Of a stretch of DNA of 64,000 nt, positions 17,611 to 27,534 are shown piece by piece. The DNA is taken from the NCBI RefSeq assembly GCF_018967645.1, contig NZ_JAHLZF010000002.1, positions 189,151 through 253,150 on the forward strand. The letters are read 5' to 3'. The notes below the pieces were generated by a model, which was not told where the DNA came from, did no database searches, and was given only the letters and a program-made list of their open reading frames with translations. Numbering within the stretch: the first letter of the stretch is position 1; each line of letters starts with the position of its first letter. Position numbers and translations under genes: made by a program. The stretch is from Allobacillus halotolerans (lineage in GTDB: Bacteria > Bacillota > Bacilli > Bacillales > Alkalibacillaceae).

Positions 17611-17990
17611 CTCTATAGGACTTTTCCTATCAATTTTGTCGTTGCTCGAAGGGATAGAACATCTCTATAAGACTTTCCGTCGGATTTTTTTCTTCATTCG
17701 GGGGTATAGACTGCTTCTATAGGACTTTCCAACACGTTTTTTTCGACGCTCGGGAGTATAGAAGGCTTCTATAAGACTTTCCACCACGTTTTTTTCGACA
17801 CTCGAGGGTATAGAACGCATCTATAAGACTTTCCAACACATTTTTTTCGACGCTCGGGGGTATAGAAGGCTTCTATAAGACTTTCCAACACATTTTTTTC
17901 GACACTCAAGGGTATAGAACGTATCTATAAGGCTTTCCACCACGTTTTTTTCGACACTCGAGGGGTATAGAACGCATCTATAAGACTTTC
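17611..17990 (+). repeat. Tandem 52-bp repeats with internal dyads (family F)
   Basis: Eight copies of TCTATAAGACTTTCC at about 52-bp steps, each followed by a CACGTTTTTTTCGACRCTCG-like segment and ending GTATAGAA. The junction TATAGAA-GGC-TTCTATA is a perfect 7-bp inverted repeat in two copies and shortened (TATAGA-ACGCA-TCTATA) in others. There is no ORF with a ribosome site. It separates the divergent radical SAM and aldolase genes. Confidence 0.88.
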
Positions 17991-18157
17991 CGCTGTAATT
18001 TCAACGCCGCTTGAGCGGATAGGCGTGAGCATATGCAGCTGATACGTCATAGACCCGACTGATTACGTGTATTCCTTAGGATGTGGCTGTATTAGATGGT
18101 CAGAAAATGTTAGAATAATGAGAGGGCAAAGACAATCAATAATAGGAGTGAGTTTAA

Positions 18158-19048
18158 ATGAACGAAAATCATTTCAACAGAATGAAAAATGATGATGGAT
18201 TCGTTGCTGCATTGGACCAAAGTGGTGGCAGTACACCAAAAGCACTTGCTGCTTACGGTATTCAAGAGGATGCTTATTCAAACGAGGATGAAATGTTTGA
18301 TCTTGTCCATGAACTTCGGACAAGAATCGTCACTTCACCAGCGTTTTCTTCGGATAAAATTTTAGGTGCAATTCTTTTCGAACAAACGATGGATCGCAAA
18401 GTCGAAGGTAAATATACGGGCGATTACCTAGCAGATAAAGGCATTGTTCCATTTTTGAAAGTCGATAAGGGATTAGCTGAAAAAGAAAATGGCGTTCAAA
18501 TGATGAAGCCTATGCCTGAGCTAGATGAGCTATTACGTCGTGCGAATGAACGTAATATGTTTGGGACGAAAATGCGTTCAGTCATCCATGAGCCGAATGA
18601 AGAGGGAATTAAAGCGGTTGTCGACCAGCAGTTTGAAGTAGCGAAACAAATTATTGACGCTGGGCTAGTTCCAATCGTTGAGCCAGAAGTCGATATCAAT
18701 AGTTCTGATAAAGAGAAATGTGAAGAGATATTGAATCAAGAAATCCTTAAACATGTCAACGAACTATCTGAAGACGAAAACATTATGCTTAAACTGACTA
18801 TCCCGACAAAGGTCAACCTTTATAAAGAGTTGATTGAACACCCTCGTGTTGTTCGTTTCGTCGCCCTTTCTGGTGGTTATTCACGTGAAGAAGCTAATGA
18901 AAAATTAAAAGAGAATGATGGCATGCTTGCCAGTTTCTCTCGTGCACTTGTCAGTGAATTGAATGTCGATCAAACAGATGAAGAATTCAATAAAACACTT
19001 CAAGAAGCCGTTGACTCCATCTATGATGCTTCTGTGAATAAAAAATAA
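18158..19048 (+). CDS. fda: Class I fructose-bisphosphate aldolase
   Basis: A 296-residue class I (Schiff-base) aldolase of the bacterial type: [27 protein letters not shown] near the N-terminus, [13 protein letters not shown], and [13 protein letters not shown], where the lysine family contacts lie. It cleaves fructose 1,6-bisphosphate to glyceraldehyde 3-phosphate and dihydroxyacetone phosphate. In Firmicutes it is often a second aldolase beside the zinc-dependent FbaA. AGGAGTGAG precedes ATG 18158. It is monocistronic and convergent with the symporter; a shared terminator follows. Confidence 0.9.
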   Translation: MNENHFNRMKNDDGFVAALDQSGGSTPKALAAYGIQEDAYSNEDEMFDLVHELRTRIVTSPAFSSDKILGAILFEQTMDRKVEGKYTGDYLADKGIVPFLKVDKGLAEKENGVQMMKPMPELDELLRRANERNMFGTKMRSVIHEPNEEGIKAVVDQQFEVAKQIIDAGLVPIVEPEVDINSSDKEKCEEILNQEILKHVNELSEDENIMLKLTIPTKVNLYKELIEHPRVVRFVALSGGYSREEANEKLKENDGMLASFSRALVSELNVDQTDEEFNKTLQEAVDSIYDASVNKK

Positions 19049-19061
19049 CGTAACATTTAAT

Positions 19062-19100
19062 AAACCTGAGCCTTCATTTGAAGGCTCAGGTTTGTTTTTT
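19062..19100. terminator. Bidirectional terminator between aldolase and symporter
   Basis: AAACCTGAGCCTTC/GAAGGCTCAGGTTT form a 14-bp perfect stem with a short ATTT loop and a T-run. Confidence 0.92.
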
Positions 19101-19106
19101 ATTTAT

Positions 19107-20255
19107 TTAGTTTAACTTCTTTGTAAACTTGTCGACCATTATGGCGATTGCACCGTCACCAGTAACGTTTGCAGCTGTACCGAAACTGTCTTGCGCCATG
19201 TACAACGCAATCATTAGACCTAGTGCTGTTTCGCCAAATCCTAGCATGCTACCAAGTAATCCTAAAGCAGCCATAACCGCTCCACCTGGCACACCCGGTG
19301 CAGCAATCATAATGATTCCTAGCATCATAATAAATGGAAGCATTGTAGCGAAGCTTGGTAGAGAAAGCCCTTCAGTCAACATCATAACCGCGACGGAGCA
19401 TGTAACGATTGTAATTGTACTACCTGCTAAGTGAATCGTTGCACTTAATGGGACCGCTGAGTCCGCTACTCCATCAACGACATTGTTTTGCTTTGATTGT
19501 CTTACAGTTACTGGAATCGTTGCCGCACTAGACATTGTTCCTAACCCGGTAAAGTAAGCTGGTAACATCGTCTTTAACGCACGGAATGGATTTCTTCCAG
19601 TAATCCCTCCAGCAACTACATACAAAATCAATATCCAAATCCAATGAACGATAACTGCCATGATGAGGACGACTCCGAATGTCTGAAGCGTTCTGAACAC
19701 CGCCCCATCGGCAGCTAGCTCACCAAAAATACTCGCGATGTAAAACGGTAAGAGCGGAATGATAATTTTCCAGATCAACCGCTCGACAATTTCTTTACCT
19801 TCGTCAAAAAACGCTCTAATTGTTGGAGTATGTATGCGCGTAATTCCTATACCGAAAACAAAAGCCAATACAAGCGCTGTCATGACTCCCATAATTGGAT
19901 CAATTGTCAACTCAAAGAATGGTTCAAAGCCAGCAGTCTCTTCAGCACTTCCTCCACCTTCATTCACAAGCATCGGGATAATAATAATTGCAATAAAAAA
20001 TGCCAGTGTACCCGCTAGAACTGTTGATGAATATGCAATCGCGGAAGTCACGCCGAGCATCTTCCCCGATTCCTTCCCAAAGCTCGCTAGTCCACTAATA
20101 ATGAAAAAAACGATAATCAACGGAATTGTAAATCCTAAAAATTGGCCAAAAATTTCTTTAAATGTAACGATGATACGAATTAGAAATTCAGGAGCAACCA
20201 AGCCTACAGCAATTCCCAAAATCACTCCAATTAGTAATTTTACTATTAACTTCAC
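19107..20255 (-). CDS. Dicarboxylate/amino acid:cation symporter
   Basis: A 382-residue DAACS-family (GltP/SstT-like) secondary transporter with about eight helices and two re-entrant loops. AYFTGLGTMSSAATIPVTVRQSKQNNV holds the serine-rich HP1 loop, PLSATIHLAGSTITIVTCSVAVMML follows, and the C-terminal DSFGTAANVTGDGAIAIMVD contains the substrate- and cation-contact residues. It imports glutamate, dicarboxylates or small neutral amino acids with Na+ or H+; the sequence alone does not decide which. GTG start at 20255 behind GGGG. Single gene. Confidence 0.87.
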   Translation of the reverse strand: MKLIVKLLIGVILGIAVGLVAPEFLIRIIVTFKEIFGQFLGFTIPLIIVFFIISGLASFGKESGKMLGVTSAIAYSSTVLAGTLAFFIAIIIIPMLVNEGGGSAEETAGFEPFFELTIDPIMGVMTALVLAFVFGIGITRIHTPTIRAFFDEGKEIVERLIWKIIIPLLPFYIASIFGELAADGAVFRTLQTFGVVLIMAVIVHWIWILILYVVAGGITGRNPFRALKTMLPAYFTGLGTMSSAATIPVTVRQSKQNNVVDGVADSAVPLSATIHLAGSTITIVTCSVAVMMLTEGLSLPSFATMLPFIMMLGIIMIAAPGVPGGAVMAALGLLGSMLGFGETALGLMIALYMAQDSFGTAANVTGDGAIAIMVDKFTKKLN

Positions 20256-20393
20256 GTGAATTCCCCGTTTCCATTTTTGACGTAGTATAGCATTGAAACA
20301 AAATCACGACAAGAATAAATTCGTATACCTTCATTAATTTTGCTTTTAATATAAGTATAATCTGCTATTGTATCATGTTATGTTTCAGAATAT

Positions 20394-20445
20394 AAAAAAA
20401 GAAGCCAGGAAATATTCATTGTGACATTAGTTTCCTGGCTTCTTT
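20394..20445 (-). terminator. Terminator after the betaine-binding protein gene
   Basis: GAAGCCAGGAAA and TTTCCTGGCTTC form a 12-bp stem followed by T7 on the minus strand. Confidence 0.88.
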
Positions 20446-20462
20446 ATGAATTTTCTATTCTA

Positions 20463-21374
20463 TTATTTTTTAGGTTCTAAGTCTTCAATCGAGTCAATAT
20501 CCATGTAAGTCGGTACACCTAAACCTATTTTCGCACCTTCTAGGTTCTTCCCTAAATCTTCATATTCGCCTTCATATTTTTCGTAGAAATCCCTGTGCGT
20601 TTGCGGCATCCAAGGAGCTAAAGAAGCATCTGCGTCTCCAGCAGATACAGCTTGGAAAACGATTTGTGGATCAACGGGTGTCAATGTTACATTAAACCCT
20701 TTAGATTCCAAGGCAATTTTAGCGACATGGGCAGATGCACGTTCAGAATCCCATGGAGTCAACGCTAACTCAATATCCTGACCATCAACAGAGTCTACAC
20801 CTTCAGACCAGCTATCGACTGTTTCTTGGTTTTCGTCAACCCAATCTTGTGCTGCTTCTTCAAAGTCTTTTTCTTGAGCTGCTAGCATGATCGATTCCAT
20901 ATCGTCTACTTCCCAGAAGAAATTATCAAGAATTTCATACGCTTCAGGCATGTCTTCTTTTAACCCTTTACGAGCAATTGTAGTGATATATTCTTCCCCA
21001 CCGTAGACACCTTTTGGATCATCAATATATTTAATGTCATACTTTGCGAACATATAATGCGGGTTCCAAGCTGCTACAATAATTTCTTCTTCATTATCAA
21101 GCGCTTCACCTAGTTCCGTCAACATGGCTGCTGTAGAGGATTCTTCATGTGTCCAACCCTCAAGGTTGTCATACTCTTCCAACGCCTTATTTGTCGCCTG
21201 GGAAATTCCAGCGCCAGGCTCAATCCCAGTGATGGTGTACTCAACTTCTTCACCAACATTCACATCGCCATTTGATTCACTTTCCGCACTACTTTCATCT
21301 GCATCTTCTCCACCACAAGCAACTAATGCCAATGATAATCCAGCAACAATTCCTAATTTTTTCAGTTTCATCAT
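20463..21374 (-). CDS. Glycine betaine-type ABC transporter substrate-binding lipoprotein (OpuAC)
   Basis: A 303-residue lipoprotein. Signal peptide MMKLKKLGIVAGLSLALVAC with the lipobox cysteine at residue 20, then a Ser/Glu/Asp-rich linker and an OpuAC-type periplasmic-binding fold. Aromatic-rich pockets are seen in AAWNPHYMFAKYDIKYIDDP and APWMPQTHRDFYEKYEGEY. It would capture glycine betaine, carnitine or choline-like osmolytes outside the membrane. No permease or ATPase gene lies next to it, so it must serve a transporter encoded elsewhere. The acid-rich surface fits a salt-adapted host. A decayed copy of its C-terminus lies at 21855-21960. Confidence 0.87.
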   Translation of the reverse strand: MMKLKKLGIVAGLSLALVACGGEDADESSAESESNGDVNVGEEVEYTITGIEPGAGISQATNKALEEYDNLEGWTHEESSTAAMLTELGEALDNEEEIIVAAWNPHYMFAKYDIKYIDDPKGVYGGEEYITTIARKGLKEDMPEAYEILDNFFWEVDDMESIMLAAQEKDFEEAAQDWVDENQETVDSWSEGVDSVDGQDIELALTPWDSERASAHVAKIALESKGFNVTLTPVDPQIVFQAVSAGDADASLAPWMPQTHRDFYEKYEGEYEDLGKNLEGAKIGLGVPTYMDIDSIEDLEPKK

Positions 21375-21779
21375 AATAAACTATTTCTTCCTTTCTTATT
21401 TAAATTCTTTTTGAGATTTTAAGTATATTAAAAGAGATCGATCAAAACCCTCCTTAATCTTTATCTCTACCCACCCTTTAATGTTACAGTGTTTTAATTT
21501 TCTAAACAATTCGCATTTTCGGGGTTTATTCAGCAAATGAGCTACTAACCTGTTAGATACACATCTTATTCTGAAATAATAAAAGATAGCGTTGAAATCA
21601 TCTAAATAGCTACTGAATAGTCTCGGTGCTTTAGCAGACTAACTTAATAAATCAGAGAAATCAGTAGAAAACCTTGTAATAATGAGATGGCTATAAATAG
21701 AACCTTTTGTGCTGATTCTCCGTCTTTCCAGCGATTTTAATAATAAGGGTCCAGAAAAAACACGCCTTCTTAAACACAT

Positions 21780-21825
21780 AAAATAACACCCTACCATTTA
21801 CTTTTTCATGGTAGGGTGCTATTTT
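21780..21825 (-). terminator. Terminator beyond the OpuAC remnant
   Basis: ACCCTACCAT/ATGGTAGGGT plus AAATA/TATTT arms form a long hairpin with A- and T-runs. It lies just past the decayed gene end at 21855, as it would have in an intact gene. The stretch 21375-21779 holds no gene I recognise. Confidence 0.8.
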
Positions 21826-21854
21826 CGATATTTTGAACTAGATTATAATAGATA

Positions 21855-21960
21855 TTATTCAGTAGGTTTAAGTTTTTCAACCGATTCAATTTCCATTTAA
21901 GATGGTACGACCAGATCGACTCTAGTGCCTTCCAAATTCGGTCCTAGGTCTTCGAGTTTT
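21855..21960 (-). pseudogene. C-terminal remnant of a second OpuAC-like gene
   Basis: In one minus-strand frame it reads EDLGPNLEGTRVDLVVPS-stop-MEIESVEKLKPTE-stop, a clear match to the last 30 residues of the intact binding protein (YEDLGKNLEGAKIGLGVPT and MDIDSIEDLEPKK). An in-frame stop replaces the tyrosine, and nothing upstream remains, the SGNH gene following directly. This is a decayed paralogue or tandem duplicate. Confidence 0.85.
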
Positions 21961-21978
21961 TTTCACCATTTGAATCAT

Positions 21979-22617
21979 TTACAGTAAGAAACGAACCTTT
22001 TCTAATACGAGCTCGCTTAATTGTTTATGACCGTTTTCATTTAAGTGCATGTAATCAACTTGGTTCATGGTGATCGATTTACTAGCATCCAAGAAAGATA
22101 GATTCGTATCATCCAAAAACGCTTTCAAGTGACCTGGTAACTCCCTCGATTTCACGTCACAATTGAAACCCATCGACTTCCGGACCTCAGTCTTTTGATA
22201 GTCTGAACCGATTACTGGTGGGGCAATGACTAATACTTGAGTTGATTTGTTGTAAATTTCCTTGTGTGCGTGTTGAGCCTTTTTAGCCAGTCTAGTAATA
22301 CCTTGAGCAATATTGTGAGCCGTCAGTCCAAACCGTTCTTTCGTATCATTCGTTCCTAACATAATGATGACCAATTCTACAGGTGCATGGCTCTTTATAC
22401 AAGGAACGATATAATCCATTCCGTTCATTCCTTCTAGTAAGGGATCGTCCATGACACTTGTCCGACCAGGAAGCCCTTCTTCGATAATTTGATATTCATC
22501 ACCTAATTTTTCTTGTAAAAGGCAAGGCCATCTGACTTCTTCCGGAAATCTTCTCATTGTTTCTGCATTTAATCCCCAAGTATTCGAATCTCCAAAACAA
22601 ACGATCCGTTTTCTCAT
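21979..22617 (-). CDS. SGNH/GDSL-family hydrolase (arylesterase-like)
   Basis: About 212 residues with the four SGNH blocks: IVCFGDSNTWG (catalytic serine), the oxyanion glycine near GLPGRTSV, IIMLGTNDTKE, and VDYMHLNENGH (catalytic Asp-His). It would hydrolyse an ester of unknown kind; related proteins are called arylesterases or lysophospholipase-like. ATG 22617 is preceded by AAGGTGG, which favours it over the in-frame ATG at 22659, which would fall within the repeat region. No signal peptide. It is monocistronic, next to the family B repeats. Confidence 0.82.
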   Translation of the reverse strand: MRKRIVCFGDSNTWGLNAETMRRFPEEVRWPCLLQEKLGDEYQIIEEGLPGRTSVMDDPLLEGMNGMDYIVPCIKSHAPVELVIIMLGTNDTKERFGLTAHNIAQGITRLAKKAQHAHKEIYNKSTQVLVIAPPVIGSDYQKTEVRKSMGFNCDVKSRELPGHLKAFLDDTNLSFLDASKSITMNQVDYMHLNENGHKQLSELVLEKVRFLL

Positions 22618-22653
22618 AAATAACGGTACCACCTTATCTTGATATTTTTTGAT

Positions 22654-22958
22654 ATGCACCCGAAGCGTGATTATATGTCCCTTATTTTATCTTATATGGG
22701 TTTAAATTCGGAATTTATGTAACCTATTTGGCATGATATGTGACTTCTTTTTGGTGATATGCACCCCCATAAAAGATATATGCGCCCTGGCATGAATATT
22801 CCCGAGAAAGATGACTATATGCACCCAAATTACAGTTATATGAGCCAGATCCTCTCGATATGCACCCTCAACTGAACTTTATGCGACCTATTCGGAAACT
22901 TATGGGACCAAATAAAATAAATATGCGCCCAAAACCGAATTAAATGCGCCCAAAACAA
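22654..22958 (+). repeat. Degenerate 21-bp ATG-head repeats (family B, second locus)
   Basis: About fourteen units of 21 bases opening ATG with CC-rich heads (ATGCACCC, ATGCGCCC, ATGTCCC, ATGAGCC) and variable tails, the same unit design as at 13807-14645 but more decayed and without the 175-bp higher order. It fills the gap between the SGNH hydrolase and the terminator of the sialic acid operon. Confidence 0.82.
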
Positions 22959-22977
22959 GTATGGTTATTGGATAAAA

Positions 22978-23007
22978 CAAAAATCACTACATTATGCAGT
23001 GATTTTT
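22978..23007 (-). terminator. Terminator of the sialic acid operon
   Basis: AAAAATCACT/AGTGATTTTT hairpin just beyond the nanK stop. Confidence 0.82.
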
Positions 23008-23016
23008 GAGTCGTGC

Positions 23017-23925
23017 TTATATTTCCTTCATATATTGCAATAATTGATAGACAGCACCTTGTAAGTTGGCGTCGTTTCCGTTTTGAGCAAGTTTAATCGT
23101 TAAGGATTTCTCAAAAGATACCATAATACGATTGTTTACTCGCTGTTCCAGTTTCTCCAGCAAATAATCTCCTTGCTCCGAAACGCCTCCACCGATGACA
23201 ACCATGGGTGGATTGAAGATATGTACCAACGTTTTGATTCCTAAGGCAACATCATCTACCCAGCGGTTAATGACAGACTCTGCTAACTTGTCCTCATTTT
23301 TGGCTCGCCAAAACAAATCCGGTAAAGAATCATAGTCTTCGATGATGTTCCGTGCCCGCTTACTTAAAGCTTGACTGGAAGCGTATCGTTCATAACATCC
23401 TTCATCTCCGCACGTGCATGGCTCTCCTCCTGGATAAAGGTTCATATGACCAAATTCACCAGCAGAATAAGCAGCTCCATCATAAATCTCTCCATTAATC
23501 ACAATCGCACCGCCAATGCCTGTGCCAAGTGTCATGCAAAGAAATTGATCAACCTGCTTTGCTGCACCTTTCCAATACTCCCCAACAGCTGCACAGTTGA
23601 CGTCATTATCCACTGTGACAGGTAAACCGAATTCAGATTCTAATTCCTGTTTGATATTCAAACCTGTATAGCCTGGAAGCGAATCAGTCGCATAAATGAC
23701 TGTTCCTTCCTTACGATTGATTTGTCCAGCAGTACTGACAGCTATACCAGAAAGTTTATGATCGGCTTGCAATTCCCACACAAGATTTTTCACTTGATTA
23801 AGGATTGCTTGGCCGCCGCCTTTTACGTCCGTTGGAATCTTTGCCTTCTTTAAAATCTTGCCATGATCATCCAAGACACCGTATTTGATACTTGTTCCGC
23901 CTATATCAATTGCTCCTGCTAACAC
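23017..23925 (-). CDS. nanK: ROK-family sugar kinase, probable N-acetylmannosamine kinase
   Basis: About 302 residues. The ATP site AIDIGGTSIKYG starts at about residue 4 of the chosen frame; the ROK zinc motif CTCGDEGCYE lies in the GHMNLYPGGEPCTCGDEGCY block, and TLGTGIGGAIVING is the sugar-proximal glycine loop. Start GTG 23925 has GGAGG 8 nt upstream, while the ATG at 23940 has none. As the last gene of a sialic acid operon, it should phosphorylate N-acetylmannosamine to the 6-phosphate for NanE. Glucokinase-like activity cannot be excluded from sequence alone. Confidence 0.82.
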   Translation of the reverse strand: MLAGAIDIGGTSIKYGVLDDHGKILKKAKIPTDVKGGGQAILNQVKNLVWELQADHKLSGIAVSTAGQINRKEGTVIYATDSLPGYTGLNIKQELESEFGLPVTVDNDVNCAAVGEYWKGAAKQVDQFLCMTLGTGIGGAIVINGEIYDGAAYSAGEFGHMNLYPGGEPCTCGDEGCYERYASSQALSKRARNIIEDYDSLPDLFWRAKNEDKLAESVINRWVDDVALGIKTLVHIFNPPMVVIGGGVSEQGDYLLEKLEQRVNNRIMVSFEKSLTIKLAQNGNDANLQGAVYQLLQYMKEI

Positions 23926-23956
23926 GTTGCCTTCCTCCATTCATTTTCTATTATTA

Positions 23957-25234
23957 CTATCTTAAGATGTCGACGAGGAATGTTGAGATTCCAGGGAGAA
24001 AGACGAGTAATAACATAACGACAACGATTGGTATAAGAAATGGTAGGACACCTCGGTACATGGTTCCAACCGGTATATTACCAACCCTTGATACGACGAA
24101 TAATGCCATTCCCATAGGAGGCGTCAAAATACCGATCATTAAGTTTAGAATGACGAACGCACCGAAAAAGATCGGATCGATTCCAACACTCGTGACGACC
24201 GGAATCAATACTGGTACAACAAGAACCAGCAATGCCAACGCATCGATAAACGTTCCTAATATAATCAAGAGTAAACTGATCAATAATAATAAGAAAATCG
24301 GTTCCTCGGTAATTCCTAGAAATGTGTCAGCTACTTTAATCGCCACACGCTCTCTTGCTACGAATTGACCGAAAAATTCAATCGCCGCAAGCATAAGGAT
24401 GACGACACCTGTCATTTTAAACGATTCAACAAAGTTTTCGTATGCCTTTTTCAATGTCAGTTCTTTATAAATAAAGAAACCAAGGAACATGGCATACACC
24501 GTACTGACAACAGCAGCTTCAGTCGGTGTGAAAAACCCCGAGAAAATACCTACGATGATAATTAAAGGTGTAAGCAATGCCCAGAACGCTTCCAAGAAAC
24601 GTTTCCAGATTATTTTTAAATTCGCACGTTCAAGAACTTTGTAACCGCGTTTTTTCGCCATAACAAATGTCGTCACGAATAAAGCAATGGCGATTAAAAG
24701 ACCTGGAACCAACCCGGCAATGAACATCGATGCAACTGACACGTTAGCGATGGCTGCATAAATGATCATGTTCAAACTTGGTGGAATAATTCCACTTAAA
24801 ATGGAAGTCGCTGCCGTCAAGCCACCATTAAAATCATCATGGTAACCCGCTTTACGCATGGTGCGAATTTCCAATTGGCCAAGGCCACCTGCATCTGCCA
24901 ATGAAGAACCTGACATTCCTGAGAACATTAAACTAGCTGTAATGTTCACGTGTCCGACTCCACCCGGAATATGTCCGACCAAAGCTAATGCAAAGTTGAA
25001 GATTCGATCGGTAATTCCTGAAGCATTCATCAATGTACCCGTCAATATAAAGAAAGGTATAGCTAATAATGTGAAATTATTAATCCCATCAATCAATTGA
25101 GCGGCAGAGGCAAAAATGAGGTTCCAGTCACCTAAGGCAAAGTAGGCAAGCGCAGCAATGAGTAACGTAAAACCGACAGGAATTCCGATGAAGAGCAACA
25201 GAATCCATATGATAAAAATAATCGCAATCTCCAT
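23957..25234 (-). CDS. siaM: TRAP transporter large permease (sialic acid type)
   Basis: A 425-residue DctM-family protein with about 12 membrane helices: repeated phrases GIPVGFTLLIAALAYFALGDWN, AGGLGQLEIRTMRKAGYHDDFNGGL, and IIPPSLNMIIYAAIANVSVA are typical. It forms the channel of a Na+-driven binding-protein-dependent transporter. The SiaQ-like gene ends one base downstream of its start, so they are co-translated. Operon position with nanA/E/K makes N-acetylneuraminate the likely substrate. Confidence 0.87.
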   Translation of the reverse strand: MEIAIIFIIWILLLFIGIPVGFTLLIAALAYFALGDWNLIFASAAQLIDGINNFTLLAIPFFILTGTLMNASGITDRIFNFALALVGHIPGGVGHVNITASLMFSGMSGSSLADAGGLGQLEIRTMRKAGYHDDFNGGLTAATSILSGIIPPSLNMIIYAAIANVSVASMFIAGLVPGLLIAIALFVTTFVMAKKRGYKVLERANLKIIWKRFLEAFWALLTPLIIIVGIFSGFFTPTEAAVVSTVYAMFLGFFIYKELTLKKAYENFVESFKMTGVVILMLAAIEFFGQFVARERVAIKVADTFLGITEEPIFLLLLISLLLIILGTFIDALALLVLVVPVLIPVVTSVGIDPIFFGAFVILNLMIGILTPPMGMALFVVSRVGNIPVGTMYRGVLPFLIPIVVVMLLLVFLPGISTFLVDILR

Positions 25235-25711
25235 CTATTCCACCTCCGCTGCTTTACTTTGACGCCATTCTTTAATCAATCGCTCAATTAAACGAAAGAT
25301 CATTAATCCAGTTAGAATTGGTAGAGCCGCATACATATACACATACGAAATCTGTAAGGTTACCATTTCTAAATGTTCTTGTCTTTCGACGACCGTAAAA
25401 CTTATATAAAACACCGTAATCAGTGCAGCCAAAATCAATAATTGGTTGAATAAATAAACCCATTTTTGAATTTTAGCAGGTAACTTATTTACGAAAACAT
25501 CAATTGCCACGTGACCTTTATCTTTAATTCCAGCTACAATGCCTAAATATCCTGCGTAAATAAAAAGAAGTTTACTCAATTCCTCTGACCACACCAAGGG
25601 AACACCGACCCCTTGGCGTGACAGAGTTTGAGCAACTAAAACAATTAACATGATTAGAAATAGGGCACTGCCGATTATTTCTTCTAAGTTGTCATAAATT
25701 TTCTTTAACAT
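25235..25711 (-). CDS. siaQ: TRAP transporter small permease (sialic acid type)
   Basis: A 158-residue DctQ-family protein with four membrane helices; VWSEELSKLLFIYAGYLGIVAGIKDKGHVAIDVF is the family signature block. It partners the large permease immediately downstream. Its stop abuts the large permease start. Confidence 0.87.
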   Translation of the reverse strand: MLKKIYDNLEEIIGSALFLIMLIVLVAQTLSRQGVGVPLVWSEELSKLLFIYAGYLGIVAGIKDKGHVAIDVFVNKLPAKIQKWVYLFNQLLILAALITVFYISFTVVERQEHLEMVTLQISYVYMYAALPILTGLMIFRLIERLIKEWRQSKAAEVE

Positions 25712-25736
25712 GAATAATCACCTTCATGGTTTATGT

Positions 25737-26825
25737 TTATTCCGCTGCCCCTTGAATAACTTCCATATATTTCTCTGCATCTTCACCGATATCTTCATAG
25801 TAGCTAGGGTAAGCTTCAGAAACAGCTTCTCTGAACTCATCTAAGTCCGGCTCAGTAATCGTTACGCCTTCTTCTTCAAAGAAGGAGATTAATTCATCTT
25901 CCTGTGTTTGGAATAACTCCGTATGATGATCTGTTGCTGCATCAATTCCTTCTTCTAAAATTGTGCGAAGATCTTCAGGAAGATCTTGATAGGTCTTTTC
26001 ACTTACCACATACGTGTTGTCATTAACAACGTGATTCGTTAACGCAATATAATCTTGAACTTCATGGAAACTCTGTGCTTCAATTGTTGGAAGCGGGTTT
26101 TCCTGTCCATCTACCTGACCGGTTTGTAGTGCTAAGTAAACTTCACCGAAAGCCATTGGTGTAGGGTTTGCACCTGTGTATTCAGCATAGTCAAGCAATG
26201 TTTGTGCTTCTGGTACACGAAGGCTCATACCTTCCATGTCAGCAAGTTCCTCAATTGGAGAGTTGGAAGATGTTACACGCGTTCCGTTGTAAGCACTATC
26301 AATAACACGCATACCATGTTCTTCAACTAACTCAGCACGTAGTTCTTCACCGAATTCAGTGTTGTATACAACGTTTTTAATGTGATCGAAATCCTCAATT
26401 ACATAAGGCATTGCCAATAGTTCTGCACGTGGGATCCACTCACCGAAACGTCCCATCTCTGCAAGCGTAATATCTAGCGTTCCATCCTGCAATTGGCCAA
26501 GCATAGACAGGTCATTACCTAATTGCGCATCTGGGAAGATGGTTACCGTCAAACGGCCATCACTTTCTTTTTCAACATAATCCGCTAAAAACTCAGCAGC
26601 TTTGTACTCATTTGCCTGTGTGTTTGGCTGCATACCGAATTCCAACTCATACGATTCACCGGATGCTTCACTGCTTTCACCATCTTCACTGCTGCTTTCA
26701 CTACTACTTTCTTCCCCATTCTCTTCGCCTTCGCTCCCTGAAGAAGAATCTTCATCACTACCTCCACAAGCTGCAATAACCAACAATAAAGCTAAACTTA
26801 AGAAAAATAACAAACTTTTTTTCAT
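25737..26825 (-). CDS. siaP: TRAP substrate-binding lipoprotein (sialic acid type)
   Basis: A 362-residue DctP-family protein. Signal peptide with lipobox LLVIAAC (cysteine at about 20), then a low-complexity Ser/Glu/Asp linker of about 40 residues, then the binding domain. The phrases SLRVPEAQTLLDYAEYTGANPTPMAFGEVYLALQTGQVDGQENP include the arginine that holds the substrate carboxylate. In a Gram-positive the lipid anchor keeps it at the membrane. It is the third gene of the nan operon. The acidic linker and surface fit a saline habitat. Confidence 0.88.
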   Translation of the reverse strand: MKKSLLFFLSLALLLVIAACGGSDEDSSSGSEGEENGEESSSESSSEDGESSEASGESYELEFGMQPNTQANEYKAAEFLADYVEKESDGRLTVTIFPDAQLGNDLSMLGQLQDGTLDITLAEMGRFGEWIPRAELLAMPYVIEDFDHIKNVVYNTEFGEELRAELVEEHGMRVIDSAYNGTRVTSSNSPIEELADMEGMSLRVPEAQTLLDYAEYTGANPTPMAFGEVYLALQTGQVDGQENPLPTIEAQSFHEVQDYIALTNHVVNDNTYVVSEKTYQDLPEDLRTILEEGIDAATDHHTELFQTQEDELISFFEEEGVTITEPDLDEFREAVSEAYPSYYEDIGEDAEKYMEVIQGAAE

Positions 26826-26840
26826 AATTTTTCTTCCTCC

Positions 26841-27509
26841 CTATTTAGTTTCCACTTCATTCATTTTTTGAGAAAACTTCTCCGTGATTACTTGCGGTCG
26901 CGTGATGGCACTGCCGACGACCACCTTATAAGCACCTAGTTCCAACGCCTTTTTCGCTTTCTCTGGAGTATCTATGTTTCCTTCTGCAATGACAGGTACG
27001 TTAACCGCTTTCAATGTTTCTTCTAAAACCTCAAGCGGAACATCCCCTTGTGTATACGGTGTGTAACCGACTAATGTCGTAGCAACAATATCAACACCAA
27101 GCTTTTCGGCATGCACTGCTTCTTCAACTGTCGAAACATCTGCCATGAACTTTTGGTTTGGAAACTTTTCTTTCACTTCACGAAAGAATTGATCAAAGCT
27201 TTTGTTGTGTGGGCGAATTCGATTTGTAGCGTCAAACGCAATAACTTCGACGCCTTCTGTCGCTAACTCTTCTACTTCTTTTAACGTTGCGGTGATCCGA
27301 ACTTCATTGTCCCCATAATCTCTCTTGATAATCCCGATAATCGGTAGATCAACCTCTTGTTTGATTGCTTGAATATCTGCGACTGTATTGGCACGAATAC
27401 CACTCGCTCCACCTTGATAGGCCGCCAATGCCATTTTGGACATAATCAGCGAACTATGAAGCGGTTCTTCTTCTAAAGCTTGACAAGATACAATTAATTT
27501 TTTGCTCAT
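26841..27509 (-). CDS. nanE: N-acetylmannosamine-6-phosphate 2-epimerase
   Basis: About 222 residues, TIM-barrel of the NanE family. It converts N-acetylmannosamine 6-phosphate to N-acetylglucosamine 6-phosphate. Family phrases: [16 protein letters not shown] at the N-terminus, [20 protein letters not shown] and TPYTQGD, ending with [13 protein letters not shown] and VVGSAITRP, the phosphate loop. ATG 27509 has GGGAG 9 nt upstream. It lies between nanA and the TRAP genes. Confidence 0.92.
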   Translation of the reverse strand: MSKKLIVSCQALEEEPLHSSLIMSKMALAAYQGGASGIRANTVADIQAIKQEVDLPIIGIIKRDYGDNEVRITATLKEVEELATEGVEVIAFDATNRIRPHNKSFDQFFREVKEKFPNQKFMADVSTVEEAVHAEKLGVDIVATTLVGYTPYTQGDVPLEVLEETLKAVNVPVIAEGNIDTPEKAKKALELGAYKVVVGSAITRPQVITEKFSQKMNEVETK

Positions 27510-27534
27510 CAACTTATACTCCCACTAAGATGAT

